From the NCBI RefSeq assembly GCF_036711975.1, contig NC_091972.1:29021001-29085000 (forward strand): a DNA stretch of 64,000 nucleotides. Direction: 5' to 3'. Shown piece by piece: positions 35,345-48,225 of this stretch (positions within the stretch are counted from its first letter, which is position 1; each line of letters starts with the position of its first letter). Position numbers and translations under genes: made by a program. This DNA comes from Onthophagus taurus (taxonomy: Eukaryota > Arthropoda > Insecta > Coleoptera > Scarabaeidae). The notes beneath the pieces were generated by a model that saw only the letters and a program-made list of their open reading frames with translations, was not told where the DNA came from and did not search any database.

Positions 35345-36133
35345 TCATTTTTTTTTTGGTAAACTTCTCTTTTTCGTGGACGACGATTTCAATTGTGCAG
35401 CACCACCAGCGACTTTCTTGGCGGTTTTGGGTTTCGGCGCTTTCGGCTTTTTCGTCGGTCCCTTGGTAACTTTTTTAGCTTTTGATGGTGCTTTTCTAAC
35501 CGTGGTGGTTTTTTTGACTGCGGCAGTAGTAGAGCTGGTTACTTTCTTTTCTCCGACCGTTGGCGACTTTTTGGCTTTTGCTGCAGCCTTCTTTTTGCTT
35601 TCAACAGCAGGGGAACCGGACACCGGCGTTGTTTTTGCCTTCGCAGGTGAGGAGGATTTCTTCGTAGAGGCAGCTCGAGCTTTGGCCCTTTTAGATACGG
35701 CGGCGGCGGCAGGTTTCTTTTTAAGGGAGGAAGTCTTTGCTCTGCCTGACTTTTTTGCAGAGGCCGATGCCAGTTTAAACGATCCTGACGCACCTTTACC
35801 TTTAGTTTGGACAATAGCGCCTGCAGCGATGGCGGTCTTCAGGAATTTCTTAATAAACGGAGCCATCTTCTCAGCGTCAACTTTGTAATTAGAAGCCATG
35901 TACTTTTTAATAGCTTGAAGGGACGAACCGTTGCGTTCCTGAAGGGTCTTAATCGCATTATTCACCATTTCGGATGTAGGTGGATGGGTGGCTTTTGATC
36001 GCTGGCTTTTCTTTTTCTTCGCGGACGAATCGGAGGAGGAACCACCGCCGGCTGCTTTGTTTTTTACGGGTGAAGTGTTTTCCGTTTCGGAAGATACGGG
36101 GGTTTGCTGTTCCGTTTGTTGTACATCCGTCAT
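35345..36133 (-). CDS. Linker histone H1
   Basis: This encodes 262 residues in three parts: an acidic/Ser-rich N-tail ([19 protein letters not shown]), the winged-helix globular domain ([25 protein letters not shown] through [23 protein letters not shown] to [17 protein letters not shown]), and a long Lys/Ala/Pro-rich C-tail with TPVSGSPA and SPTVG phosphorylation-like sites. The start at 36133 gives the usual MxD opening; an upstream in-frame ATG at 36154 would add MLQTAAT and is less likely. H1 binds linker DNA and compacts chromatin. It is intronless. It is the only intact H1 in the window, and its unit 2 counterpart would lie to the right. Confidence 0.95.
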   Translation of the reverse strand: MTDVQQTEQQTPVSSETENTSPVKNKAAGGGSSSDSSAKKKKSQRSKATHPPTSEMVNNAIKTLQERNGSSLQAIKKYMASNYKVDAEKMAPFIKKFLKTAIAAGAIVQTKGKGASGSFKLASASAKKSGRAKTSSLKKKPAAAAVSKRAKARAASTKKSSSPAKAKTTPVSGSPAVESKKKAAAKAKKSPTVGEKKVTSSTTAAVKKTTTVRKAPSKAKKVTKGPTKKPKAPKPKTAKKVAGGAAQLKSSSTKKRSLPKKK

Positions 36134-38049
36134 TGTAGCGGCAGTTTGTAACAAAAATATTTTTCACAAAAACTCACGTGCACGAACGTCAACTTCGTAC
36201 AAGTTATTCACAAACATTTTCCTCAGAAAATTGAACCCAACGTTGAATGTACATACCGAAGCCGAAAACCCATCCAAAGTCGATTTTCATCCGTCCGCAC
36301 TGCTGGCATCACAACTGCGGTCTCGTGTTCGCAACTTTCTAGAAAAAGAGCCTGCTTGTGTTGGCGTCGCGACGTAAATATTCCCGTTAGGTATTTCAGT
36401 ATAGTGGAAGAAGTTAACTCGACGTCTACGTAAAAATTTTACTTGTGGCGGTACGATTTCGTTGTGTAGCGACGGTTGAAAGTATAAGATGTCATTGACG
36501 TGACCGTCGTCGTAAACTTTAGCGTCGTCGATTTTCGCGCGTATGTAAAAACGGACTGAATTTTCAATGAAAATAGCTTTCTTAAACGTTTTAAAACCAC
36601 GAGGCGTGTAAATTTTGTCAATATGTCTAAGCTTTTATCCTTAAAACGAGAGCGATGCGATCGGCAATTCCACATGGGTCACGAGTTTTCTCGTTGTTTC
36701 GAACATTATTGCCGACGCCGAGAACGCGAGAAAAGTGGTGTGTTGCGTTCCTAATTTAGGGATTACGTGTTCGCCTAAGTTTCGTATCATGCAAATACCT
36801 TCACGTGAGTGAAAAGTGAAATATTCGAGTGTTATGTCCACACCGCCAATGTCGGTCGTTACGCATTTACTCGTCTTTCGTTCATTGCGATTAGTTCTTA
36901 GGTTAATATGGTCAATATGATACCAATTATGTATATCAAATCTAATTTCTATTATTCTATACTTAATAGTAGTAGATCACTATGGTTCATATGCATATAT
37001 TTTTCCTTTCACACGCTTTATCATATCTAAGTGTTGAAAACATATTTAGTAGTCCTGGTTAATGTTATTAAGTGTTGTGTTTTATAATAATAATAAACTT
37101 TATTCCCAACAGGTTCTCCACCCAATTACAAGAAAACAAAATTAATATTCGTAACAAAAAATACAATAAAAAATAAAAAATGTACAATAAAATAAAATAA
37201 AAATACACTGTATATAATACAAAAACAAATGCAAAATGTGAACGTGCAGCGCAACAACTAAACCTACCTAAAACACACCAAAGTGTGTAACAACAAGATC
37301 CCTAATACCCGGCCACGAATCAGAAAAAAGGTCACAATCTCCCGATATTAAATTAAAGTAGCTACACATTAACGAAACTGGCGAGCGTTGGGATACCAAT
37401 GATCTATTGAAATCACAATAAAACAACCGCGATGATCTGACGTTGAGTCTAGGTAAAAAATGGTAAGTAGCCCGGCGGTCGAAAAATCCTTACAATTACG
37501 ATAAATAAATCCGTATGTTCGATAACATTTTGCGCAAAGAGTCGATACGTGTTTTACAAACCCAAGTTTTGCATCAAACACCACACCTAAATCAGTTAAA
37601 TCGTCAGTAACACGCAAAAACTCCAATTTACCAATTTTGTACTGAGAAGCTATTCTGGAACATTTGGTGTATGACATAGACGAGCACTTGGGCACATTTA
37701 ATGATAAACGATTACTCGCACACCACTCAACAAAACTATCCAGACCCCGCTGTAGAACCGCACAGTCCGTCAGTGACTTGACCGAAGTCACTGTTTTGAT
37801 GAACAATATGTTTTGAAACATATTGACTATGTTTCAGTTTATTGACGAAACTTGTTTTGACCGTTATTAAATAATATCATTTTAAATCAATGGATTATTT
37901 GGAGTTTCTCATTAGAGAAGAATGTCAGAAAAGATGAAGCAAATACTGCGACATGAGTTGCAACACTCGCAAAAATGTGTTGAATACGTTTTAAAATCAA
38001 CGACTTATTTTCATCGTTCTTCTTCATTGCGTCTGGCTACTAGACTACC
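36134..38049. other. H1 upstream region and spacer between units
   Basis: The first 250 bp upstream of H1 should hold its promoter. No strong TATA box was found on the minus strand, which is common for H1 genes. The rest is AT-rich except for the LINE fragment at 37,080-37,830. The small frames at 36439-36841 show no motif. Confidence 0.45.
37080..37830 (-). pseudogene. LINE RT C-terminal fragment with TAA tail
   Basis: On the minus strand: LQRGLDSFVEWCASNRLSLN, KCSSMSYTK, DLTDLGVVFDAKLGFVKH and CAKCYRTYGFIYRN, the post-YADD part of a non-LTR RT. The 3' end at about 37085 has ATAATAATAATAA-type repeats (plus strand view), the tail expected for this kind of LINE. It is 5'-truncated and the reading frame wanders after IFYLDS. 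Confidence 0.8.
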
Positions 38050-38069
38050 GTCTAGATATTGGTCTAGAT
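38050..38069. repeat. Possible hAT excision footprint, unit 2
   Basis: GTCTAGAT at 38050-38057 and again at 38062-38069 are separated by ATTG. In unit 1 the same 8-mer flanks a hAT end. Two 8-bp duplications with a few odd bases between them are what hAT excision leaves. Confidence 0.45.
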
Positions 38070-38634
38070 AGAAAAGTACGTAGAAATGAACGACCGTTAT
38101 TACAGTCGTTACAATGTAGAAGCTTTCGGAAATAACTAGAAAATTACTTTCCACCCAACTACCGAATCCACTACCAAGGCAACCCACAAAAAACTAGCAC
38201 TACTCCCCTGCATAATCGAACACAGCTCCTGCCGCCAACCAGTTCCAATCATTCATATGGAATTATGGCTGTCATCCATAATCCTATTCAACTCTCCTTT
38301 ACCTTCTGTCTCTCTCTTCTCCTCCCATTCGGACACTCTTGCAAGATGTGCTGCAGGGTATTCTCACTCACCACCCATCCATCCGTCTGTCCTTCATAAA
38401 CTTATAGACCACACTATCCTCCTATAACACCTCCCTTGACCCTTACCACCTTACCCGCTCTCCTCATTCCTGCATCATCTCGAAACTCTCATCCCAATTC
38501 CACTATCCTACCCATTTTCTTCGCCCTCTTAAATAGTTTCACAACGCCATTCAACTCTACACTTCTTCTCTTACTCATTATCAACCACTCTACCGTTGTC
38601 ATATTGCCGTTACACACCAATAAAGGGCAAAGCC
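38070..38634. other. Spacer matching 172-833, unit 2
   Basis: This is the diverged counterpart of the unit 1 left flank, shorter by about 65 bp near its start and with scattered substitutions. No gene is present. Confidence 0.5.
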
Positions 38635-38997
38635 ACGGAGTCGTTAACGAAAAAGGCGAAGATTCAGAAGTCGAAACCACCAACTCATCCACCGACATCA
38701 GAAATGGTTAACGGCGGTATTAAGAATCTAGGTGAGCGCGGCGGTTCATCATTGCAAGCAATCAAAAAGTACATAAAAAAATTCTTGAAAGCCGCCACCG
38801 CTTCGGCTGCTCTTATCCAGACCAAGGGCAAGGGAGCGTGGGCGAAATCCTCCACTACAGACAACAAAGAAAAGAGGACAGCAACCAAGGCGAAAAGGTG
38901 ATTGACGAAAGAAACGAGACTGTTACGTCACCCAAAGCAACATCAAAAGCGAAAAAGACCCCCAAAGGTCCGACGAAAAGACCAAAAAAAAAATCCT
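38635..38997 (+). pseudogene. Histone H1 pseudogene, unit 2
   Basis: It has the same globular-domain remnant as unit 1 ([28 protein letters not shown]) with the same 17-residue gap, but slightly closer to H1 ([15 protein letters not shown]) and open for some 25 codons further ([20 protein letters not shown]). A separate frame carries AKKTPKGPTKRPKKK, matching the H1 tail word [11 protein letters not shown]. It is broken in at least two places. Confidence 0.75.
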
Positions 38998-39330
38998 AGG
39001 GCATTTAAACTTTTCAATGTGTGCAAAGACAGTTTACCAGTGATGTGGCGCTTTAACGCTAAAGCATGGGTAACTCGCGACGTGTTGTCGTTCTCGATAA
39101 TGCACCGGCACATTCACCAGATGTAGGAGCATAATTAGAGCAGAATTTGGGTGGATTACGGTGACATAAGACTGTCACCTAAGATCATCTCCCTTATACA
39201 ACCCACGGATCAATTGATGATAGCCAATTTCAAGAAAGTCTATATGAAACACATTTATCGAAACAATTTCAAAATTCGAACGAATTCGACCGCATCGTCA
39301 GTATTCGGTCGATATTCTAATGAATACATT
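38998..39330 (+). pseudogene. pogo/Tigger-like transposase scrap, unit 2
   Basis: It is longer than the unit 1 version: GNSRRVVVLDNAPAHSPDVG (about 39065-39125) precedes the IISLIQPTDQ and MIANFKKVYMKHIYRN words (about 39185-39260). It shows the second Asp and QPxDQ motifs of the DDE fold in broken frames. The extra left sequence shows that unit 1 suffered a deletion joining the H1 tail to VLDNALAHS. Confidence 0.65.
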
Positions 39331-39343
39331 ATATTTTTATATA

Positions 39344-40692
39344 CAGGTGTCCCGTGACTCGACCGACAAACTTATACCATATATTCCGGGTGTTATTACG
39401 ATCAAAATATGATATATCAACTATAGGTGAATCCCTCTTTATTTCGAAGATATCGACGGTATTAAAAAAATTGACTGTTAGTCTTGACGATTTACCGTTT
39501 GACAAATTAATGATTTTTGTGCTGTCTTATTAATTTAAGCCATTATGTCGCATTTTGCTAATGCAGAATATGCTGATACGGTTTTCGTATATGGTTTTTG
39601 CAATGGAAATGGACATGCTGCAGCTGCGTAGCACCCCGGGCGATACCCCGATCGCATTGTGCCCCACCACACAACATTTTCAAACGTTTTTCGTTGCTTG
39701 AGAGAGACGGAATTATTCCCACGTCGTCGTATAGAAAGAGATGGAAATTGGCACGCTGAAGCAGTTTTAAATGCAGTTGAACGAAGTCCTTCTACCAGTA
39801 TTCCTAGAATATGTCATACAACGGGAATTCCTCAAACCAACGTATGGAGAATTCTGCACTATGATGGACTTTATCCCAATCGAGTACGGTATTGCAGTGG
39901 TTACAAAATAATTTAGAGGTTATTTCACACATACTTTTTACGGATGAGGCCCAATTACAAGGAATGTTGTTAACCATGAATATCGTTTTTCCGTCAACGT
40001 GTGGTGCGGCTTGTTAAATAATCATCTTATTGGGCCTCATTTTTTTGAAGGACGTCTTAGTGCAGGCACTTACCTTCACTTTTTGGAAGACGAATTGCCG
40101 AATTACATGGAAGATATTCCTCTAGAAGCTCGTCGTGGCATGTGGTTCCAGGAAAATGGGGCACTACTACATTTTGGGAGATAAGCCGCACCAGTGACGG
40201 TATTTCGTAATGAAAATTTTCCGGAAAGGTGGATAGGACGAGGTGGTCCTGTACATTGGCCAACTCGGTCACCTGACTTGTCCCCTCTAAATTTTTCTCT
40301 GTAGGGTTGCCTCAAATCTCGTGTGTATAGTTGTAATCATAAACCAGATACACGCGAAGTGTTGATTGTCAGAATAGTTGAAGCTACTAATTCGCTAAAG
40401 AATGAAATGGCGATAATTAACTGGCAACGTTCTATGACACGAAGGATAGCTGCGAAGGATGTTTAGAAAATGGCGGTTCTCATTTTGCACAGCTACTGTA
40501 ATTCTGTGTTAATTAGCTACCCATTCATAAATAAATAAATGAATAAATTTTCTTTTATCATTTTTATTTTTATTTCGATATCTCCGAAACAAAGAGGAAT
40601 TCACCTACATATATATGATATACCATTTTTTGATCGTAATGACCCACGGAGTGTATGGTATACGTTTGTCAATCGAGTCACGGAACACTCTG
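39344..40692 (+). mobile_element. mariner-like element, unit 2
   Basis: This is the counterpart of 1442-2790. It differs at several sites left of about 39,813 (for example RETELF for REAGLF and ICHTT for ISHTT) and shows no difference I could find to the right of that. It carries the same stops in the right part. Confidence 0.8.
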
Positions 40693-41200
40693 TGGTATGT
40701 ATATATTATTTTGATTATAATATTAAAGGACTTCTGGAAAAACTACTATACGAGTTCACGAGAAGAACTCTAAACTCTGCGTAGAGGAAACTACTGCCGT
40801 CAGCTAATTCTTATGGGATAATTCGGTTCGGAGTTCGTCGGTTTCCAACTGTACCACTGTAATCGTATTGCGAATCAGATACATACATATCTAACATTAC
40901 AACCTTCGTTGTGATCATTAATATTTGAATGCATATGGAAGCAAATTAAGTTTAAATTATTTAATTGAATTTATTTCATATAAATTAAAAAAGAAATTAA
41001 TTTTTCTTGATTAAATCACATCTAAAGTTCACATTGAATTCTTATTTAAAGGCCACCATAAAAATATTACACGCTATTACGTTTAGAAACTAGAAAATTT
41101 ACATTATCCGAAGTCCATACTGAAACAGCATTTTTGCCTTCATAAAATTCACAGACTTAAGAGAGCAAAACGAAAATTCTTTTTCATAAAACAAGTGATT

Positions 41201-41216
41201 GGTTCTGAAAAGAACC
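41201..41216 (-). terminator. Histone 3' stem-loop of H3, unit 2
   Basis: GGTTCTTTTCAGAACC on the minus strand, same spacing as in unit 1. Confidence 0.9.
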
Positions 41217-41261
41217 GGTCGTGTTGGGAAGGTTTGGTTGATTGATTGTAGATGATGCAAA

Positions 41262-42274
<1,013 letters not shown>

Positions 42275-42339
42275 GAAATTTAAATTATGTACCTATTTTA
42301 ATTTTGAGGACGACTGTTCTGTATTCAACATGACCACCC

Positions 42340-42355
42340 GGTTCTTTTCAGAACC
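42340..42355 (+). terminator. Histone 3' stem-loop of H4, unit 2
   Basis: GGTTCTTTTCAGAACC, 65 nt past the stop. Confidence 0.9.
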
Positions 42356-44110
42356 ACTATATTTATGAAAGTTAAAGAATATTTTCACATACAATCCGAA
42401 CAATTACGTACATACATACATATGTATACTTCAGACTACCAATTGACGGCCGCAATCCTGCGCAGTTGAAAAGTGCTGCCACCGTCCGACTGAACCGTGG
42501 ACTGGTCAGCGACGTTTTGTCAAGCGTTCCAACCACAGAATATTATGTTATTCTGATTTATGTTCCAACGGCCGTCAGACAAATTCACGTATAGTCGTCC
42601 ACACCAAGATCCGGAATTACGATACGGCTGTAAAAGACCCTTAACAATAGAAGGGGCAATAGTTTTATGATGGTGCACATAAACAAGTCATAAATAAAGA
42701 GGTATCTTTTGAGTTCACACAAATCGGGCACGGCATAAGCATAATTTAGAAGAATCAGATAGTGATTCTGACTAAGTTCGGCCTTTAGGCTTACGTTTTC
42801 GATGTTATTAGTATTATTATTATATAGATTACTGACCAATACAGTTAAGTGTAATGAACTGAAAGAAATTCATTGGTACGTCCCTGACTTTCTAAACTAT
42901 GCAGGGTTCTCGGTCTCGTCTTAGGTAGAAATGGTTAAGTACCCTTAACCGCAGAGAAGCGGGGGTCTACAATTTATGGGGGTTGTAATTCCGGATCTTT
43001 TCCAATTGTACAGCCTGTCTGTTAGTATCTGTTATGTTTACTATGAAAGCGTATATTTGGATTATTTTCTATTCTTTTACATGTTTCGGGTATTTTGTTT
43101 AACAAATTTTATTTCATATTATGCATGTTTTATGATAACTTTTATAGACAAATTAATCAATAAATATGTAAACACATGCATATCTTTATTTCATTTTTCT
43201 ACTATTACCGCTATTAGGTTTTTTTAGTTCATTACTGTTAAAAAAATTAGTAAATGAATTTCGTTTAAAATGGTAAACTGTGCTTGCAGCGCCAATTCTC
43301 GGCAAGGTTCCGTTCCAACGAACATGCGCAAAAGAAAGTCGTGAATAGGTCGTGTACGCGTACAGGAACGGGGCAAATTTGTACGGTTGTTCGGTTTTAA
43401 CGAACTTTTCTTAACTATTATAACTTATGAAAAAACACAATGTTGTTTGTTATATTCAAAACTCGAAGAAGCTATGAGTAGGGTGTTCGTTCGTTCTTAT
43501 ACGTAACACGTTAACAATATGACAGAATTAACAATTTGTTTTTGTTACAACGTATATTTTCTGGTGAAATACGCACAACGACTAGAATGTCATTATTTAC
43601 CATCTACCTGAAAATGTCGGGTTGGATCGTCCGTCGAAAAAAAAAACTTTAACATTCAGATCGACAGGAACAAGCAGGTAGATGGTAAATAAAGGCGCTT
43701 TAGTCATTGTACTTCGAAAACCCGAAAATATGCGTCATAGTATATATCAACAAGTTTCATTTTTACTTATTGGTGTTGTGTGCGTGGATGTGGAAAAAAC
43801 AATTAATGCGACCAGTGTTAATACATCTTGCGCGGGATGCGACTAAACTCGTTTTGCATGTTATTGATGCCCGCTACACGGTAAGACTTTGGCGGCAAAA
43901 TGCCCGCGCAAGATGTGTTAACCGTGTTGCTGTGAAAATACGTCGTTAGCGTGACGTCACATTGAAATTTTAAAAATCGAAAGATATTTTTCGGTAAGTT
44001 TATCACTTAAGAGTTATTTAGAATTAACAATACTGTTACATTCAAAAACTTGATACAATTACACCACCGCAGCAGACATCGATAGTTCATTATTCGACTA
44101 TATTTTTTGT
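42356..44110. other. H4-H2A spacer, unit 2
   Basis: Same content as 4454-6208, including the 15-bp inverted repeat (42606-42620 and 42985-42999) and the 20-bp-arm hairpin at 43817-43922. No gene is present. Confidence 0.5.
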
Positions 44111-44126
44111 GGCCCTGAGAAGGGCC
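44111..44126 (-). terminator. Histone 3' stem-loop of H2A, unit 2
   Basis: GGCCCTTCTCAGGGCC on the minus strand. Confidence 0.9.
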
Positions 44127-44162
44127 GTTTTGTTAATATCGTGTGGCCAAGTTGTAATTAAA

Positions 44163-44540
<378 letters not shown>

Positions 44541-44642
44541 TTACAATTAGTTGACTTGGTAGCGTGCCGAAAACTTCAACAAAATGTTTCAATGTAAACG
44601 ATATCGTTGTCGATAACGTTTCAATACTGAGCTGAGCGGAAT

Positions 44643-45367
44643 GGTGAACGGTGAACTTGACGGGCCTCTTGAGGTTCCTGGAATCTTCCTTAACCCTCTT
44701 CATCGGATCTAAAACAGACGGAAAATATATTAGTTAATATTCGCTAAATTAGCGATATCGGAAGTGGATTTGGAAAGGACAGTCGGGTTCCCGGATCGTC
44801 AGACGAGAAGCAGCCTTGGCCGTTTATGGCGAAGGTGTTCAACGTCGTAATCCGTTAATCCCGCTAGGAGGGGATTTGGGTGGTCTTCGAGCCGCGTAAA
44901 CTCGGTACTGGCTTTGTTCCGAATGAATTCCTCGATGGTCACCATCTGGGAATCATTGTGCAGTGTCGCATTACTGACAAACCAAGGAGCATCGAATACC
45001 ATCCTTAGGACCTTGTTCTGAACCACTTGGAGTTTTTGCACGTGCGAGTGCGCGGCGTAACCCCAGACTGAAGAAGCGTATGTCATCGCAGGTCTGATAA
45101 CCGCTTTGTAGAGTCGAATCTTCCGGAGAGGATCCAACTTACTTCGGCGATTTATCAGAGCGTACAGATTGACCAGAGCTACCTTCGCCCGGTTCGCCAT
45201 GGCCTCGATGTGACTTTTCCAAGTTAGTTTAGAGTCCAGAATGACACCCAAATACCTGGTTTCGGAATGCCAGGGAAGCTCGTTCCCTCGCAGTACCAAC
45301 GCATCGGGGGGTCTCTGTCTACGCCGAGTAAAGAGTACTGCGGTACTTTTATCAGCGTTGATTTTGA
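44643..45367 (-). mobile_element. Jockey-clade LINE, heavily 5'-truncated (copy B)
   Basis: On the minus strand this holds the last part of ORF2 (from KINADKS to RPRLLLV, stop at 44799), the 3' UTR and two GTTCACC repeats. It is flanked by TGAGCTGAGCGGAAT at 44628-44642 and 45365-45379; the first three bases overlap element sequence, giving a 12-15 bp target duplication. It lies in the transcription direction of H2A, just where H2A transcription should begin. It is near-identical to copies A and C (one change, RMVFDA for RMAFDA). Confidence 0.9.
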
Positions 45368-45537
45368 GCTGAGCGGAATGGTGAACTTGGTGAACTTGAC
45401 GGGCCTCTTGAGGTTCCTGGAATCTTCCTTAACCCTCTTCATCGGATCTAAAACAGACGGAAAATATATTAGTTAATATTCGCTAAATTAGCGATATCGG
45501 AAGTGGATTTGGAAAGGACAGTCGGGTTCCCGGATCG

Positions 45538-48225
45538 TCAGACGAGAAGCAGCCTTGGCCGTTTATGGCGAAGGTGTTCAACGTCGTAATCCGTTAATCC
45601 CGCTAGGAGGGGATTTGGGTGGTCTTCGAGCCGCGTAAACTCGGTACTGGCTTTGTTCCGAATGAATTCCTCGATGGTCACCATCTGGGAATCATTGTGC
45701 AGTGTCGCATTACTGACAAACCAAGGAGCATCGAATGCCATCCTTAGGACCTTGTTCTGAACCACTTGGAGTTTTTGCACGTGCGAGTGCGCGGCGTAAC
45801 CCCAGACTGAAGAAGCGTATGTCATCGCAGGTCTGATAACCGCTTTGTAGAGTCGAATCTTCCGGAGAGGATCCAACTTACTTCGGCGATTTATCAGAGC
45901 GTACAGATTGACCAGAGCTACCTTCGCCCGGTTCGCCATGGCCTCGATGTGACTTTTCCAAGTTAGTTTAGAGTCCAGAATGACACCCAAATACCTGGTT
46001 TCGGAATGCCAGGGAAGCTCGTTCCCTCGCAGTACCAACGCATCGGGGGGTCTCTGTCTACGCCGAGTAAAGAGTACTGCGGTACTTTTATCAGCGTTGA
46101 TTTTGACCCGCCACTTTGCGAAGTAGTCTTGCAGCTGATCCGATGCTGTCTGCAGTCTACGAGCGGCGATCTCGGGGGACCAAGATCTGCTGTAGATGCA
46201 TACATCGTCGGCGTACATCGCTAACTGAGTGCCCTCGCACCGGGGTAGGTCGCTAACAAAGATACAAAAGAGTATCGGTGAAAGCAACGACCCCTGAGGG
46301 ACGCCAGCTGTTAGGATTCGCTCTGTCGAACGCGTACCGTTCAATTTGATGCGCGCCTTCCTACCGCCAAGATAGGACGCGATCAATTGAACCAACGCCA
46401 GGGGCACGCCCGCTTCTAGCATTTTGAACAAAAGTCCTTCATGCCATACTTTGTCGAACGCCTTGGCAACATCGAAAAGCGCCGCACAAGTGCTTTGCTT
46501 TCGATTGAAGCCTTCGGTTATGTATTCGACAAGTCGCAGTACCTGGTGTACGGTCGAATGTTTGGGTCGGAAACCAAACTGTTCGTCCTGAATGAGCTTA
46601 AGATCTTGAACTGATCTTTGTAGCCTCGTCTGGACGATCCTCTCGCATACCTTGCCGAGACAAGAAAGCAAACTGATGGGCCTGTAGCTTTGCGGGAACG
46701 TTAGGTTCGCCCCGGGTTTCGGTAACACGACGACGTCCGCGCATTTCCACTTGGTAGGGAAATGCCGCAGCCGGAACGCCGCATTGATGATTCCCGTCAG
46801 CGAAACGACCGCTTTTAAAGGCATGGCCTTTAAAGCAGCGTTTCCTATCCCGTCCGGTCCCGATGCCTTCTTCGACTTACATCTCGCGATTGCCTCTTTC
46901 ACCTCGGTCGGAGAAGCGTGCTCGATATGCCGACGATCTTCTACGGCCAGCCGCCTACTCACTACGCGTTCGACTCGATCGATGAAATCTTCATCTTCGT
47001 CATCGTCGCATAGCGGGCTGCACTGGTTTTCGAAGTTATCGGCATGAGCCTCTGCTTTCTCTTCGAGAGTGAAAGCCATTCCGGTTTCACCGTGAATGGG
47101 CGGCATGCGCGTCGTGTTCCCCTTCAGCACCTTGACCATCTTCCAACAGGAGTGATCGTCTTCGGTGTTCAGGGCGTCGAGTTTGGCGTCGAAAGACGCG
47201 TATCGGAACTCCGCGAGCTCCCTTCTCACATCACCGCGCAGACGGTTATAGCGACGCTTGAGATCGGGATCCCAATTGCGCTGATAAGTCCGCCTGACGC
47301 GATCACGCTCCCGCATAAGTTCCCTGATGTGCGCCGGAAGCACCCATCGATGGTCCTTTACGGGAATCGTGTTGGTCGCGTATCGAAGAGAATCCTCGAT
47401 TGCGACCGTGAGTCGTTCAACAGCCTCATCCAGTTCCTGAGCGTTGTGGATCGGTCGTATTTGTCCCATATTGTGGTGCAAGTGGTCGCTAAAAGCCGGC
47501 CACGATACAGTGGAACGTTCAACCGGGACGCGAACGTCCGGGACGTCTCCTAGCTGCAGCAGCACAGGGAGATGATCGGAACTAAGTTCGTTGAGCGTGG
47601 TAACTCTATGAACTAGTCGGACATCTTTAATTACAACCACGTCCAAAACGTCAGATCGTTGCCCTTCGTTCGACGGGTAATACGTGTGGTCGGCGGGGGC
47701 ATCGGTGACAATGCCCGTCTCGTCGGTAAAACTCCGCAGTATTTTACCGTTCGCGTTTGCGATCCGACTGTTCCACGATGGGTGCTTAGCGTTTAGGTCG
47801 CCGGCGATAACCACGCCTTTGTCCGTATCCAAGACACCCGTTAGATCGTCTTCCAACAACCGCCGATTCGGCGGATTGTAGGCGGCGACCAAGCGGACGC
47901 ACCCCGATAGTGTTCGTACCACAATCGTAGTAGCTTCGAGATGTTGAAGAGGGGGAGTCAGATCTTCGTAATGATCCAAACTGGTCCTTACAAAGATGGC
48001 TGTCCCGCCGCCTCTTGCACCAACTCTATCGTTTCGATAGAAGCGATAATTGGGCAGCCGTGGCCTGTCGCCCGCTCGCAGATGGGTTTCGCAAATGAGT
48101 ATCGCGTCAAGGTCGTACGTTTCGGCGAACTCGCGAAGTTCATTCTGTTTACAGACAAGGCCGTTGGCGTTCCAATAAGCCAACTCAAGCGAATGCGGTA
48201 CTCTCGGTCTTCGATGAGTCATCAT
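45538..48225 (-). CDS. LINE ORF2 endonuclease-RT (copy C)
   Basis: This is an intact 895-residue frame with all the endonuclease and RT motifs of copy A. Differences seen are few (PHSLELAY for PQSLELAY, FAETYDL for FAERYDL, RLVAAYN for RLIAAYN, GNAALKA for GNTALKA). The start is set by the ATGA overlap with the ORF1 stop. It is potentially functional protein, but the parent copy is truncated in ORF1. Confidence 0.9.
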   Translation of the reverse strand: MMTHRRPRVPHSLELAYWNANGLVCKQNELREFAETYDLDAILICETHLRAGDRPRLPNYRFYRNDRVGARGGGTAIFVRTSLDHYEDLTPPLQHLEATTIVVRTLSGCVRLVAAYNPPNRRLLEDDLTGVLDTDKGVVIAGDLNAKHPSWNSRIANANGKILRSFTDETGIVTDAPADHTYYPSNEGQRSDVLDVVVIKDVRLVHRVTTLNELSSDHLPVLLQLGDVPDVRVPVERSTVSWPAFSDHLHHNMGQIRPIHNAQELDEAVERLTVAIEDSLRYATNTIPVKDHRWVLPAHIRELMRERDRVRRTYQRNWDPDLKRRYNRLRGDVRRELAEFRYASFDAKLDALNTEDDHSCWKMVKVLKGNTTRMPPIHGETGMAFTLEEKAEAHADNFENQCSPLCDDDEDEDFIDRVERVVSRRLAVEDRRHIEHASPTEVKEAIARCKSKKASGPDGIGNAALKAMPLKAVVSLTGIINAAFRLRHFPTKWKCADVVVLPKPGANLTFPQSYRPISLLSCLGKVCERIVQTRLQRSVQDLKLIQDEQFGFRPKHSTVHQVLRLVEYITEGFNRKQSTCAALFDVAKAFDKVWHEGLLFKMLEAGVPLALVQLIASYLGGRKARIKLNGTRSTERILTAGVPQGSLLSPILFCIFVSDLPRCEGTQLAMYADDVCIYSRSWSPEIAARRLQTASDQLQDYFAKWRVKINADKSTAVLFTRRRQRPPDALVLRGNELPWHSETRYLGVILDSKLTWKSHIEAMANRAKVALVNLYALINRRSKLDPLRKIRLYKAVIRPAMTYASSVWGYAAHSHVQKLQVVQNKVLRMAFDAPWFVSNATLHNDSQMVTIEEFIRNKASTEFTRLEDHPNPLLAGLTDYDVEHLRHKRPRLLLV

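Noticed and set aside
35247-35888. 213-codon plus-strand frame with hydrophobic repeats
   Set aside because: It is the antisense of the lysine/alanine-rich H1 tail; the Phe/Leu/Val-rich look comes from complementing Lys and Ala codons.
36439-36841. Short minus-strand frames upstream of H1
   Set aside because: No family resemblance and no coding signal beyond being open; treated as spacer.
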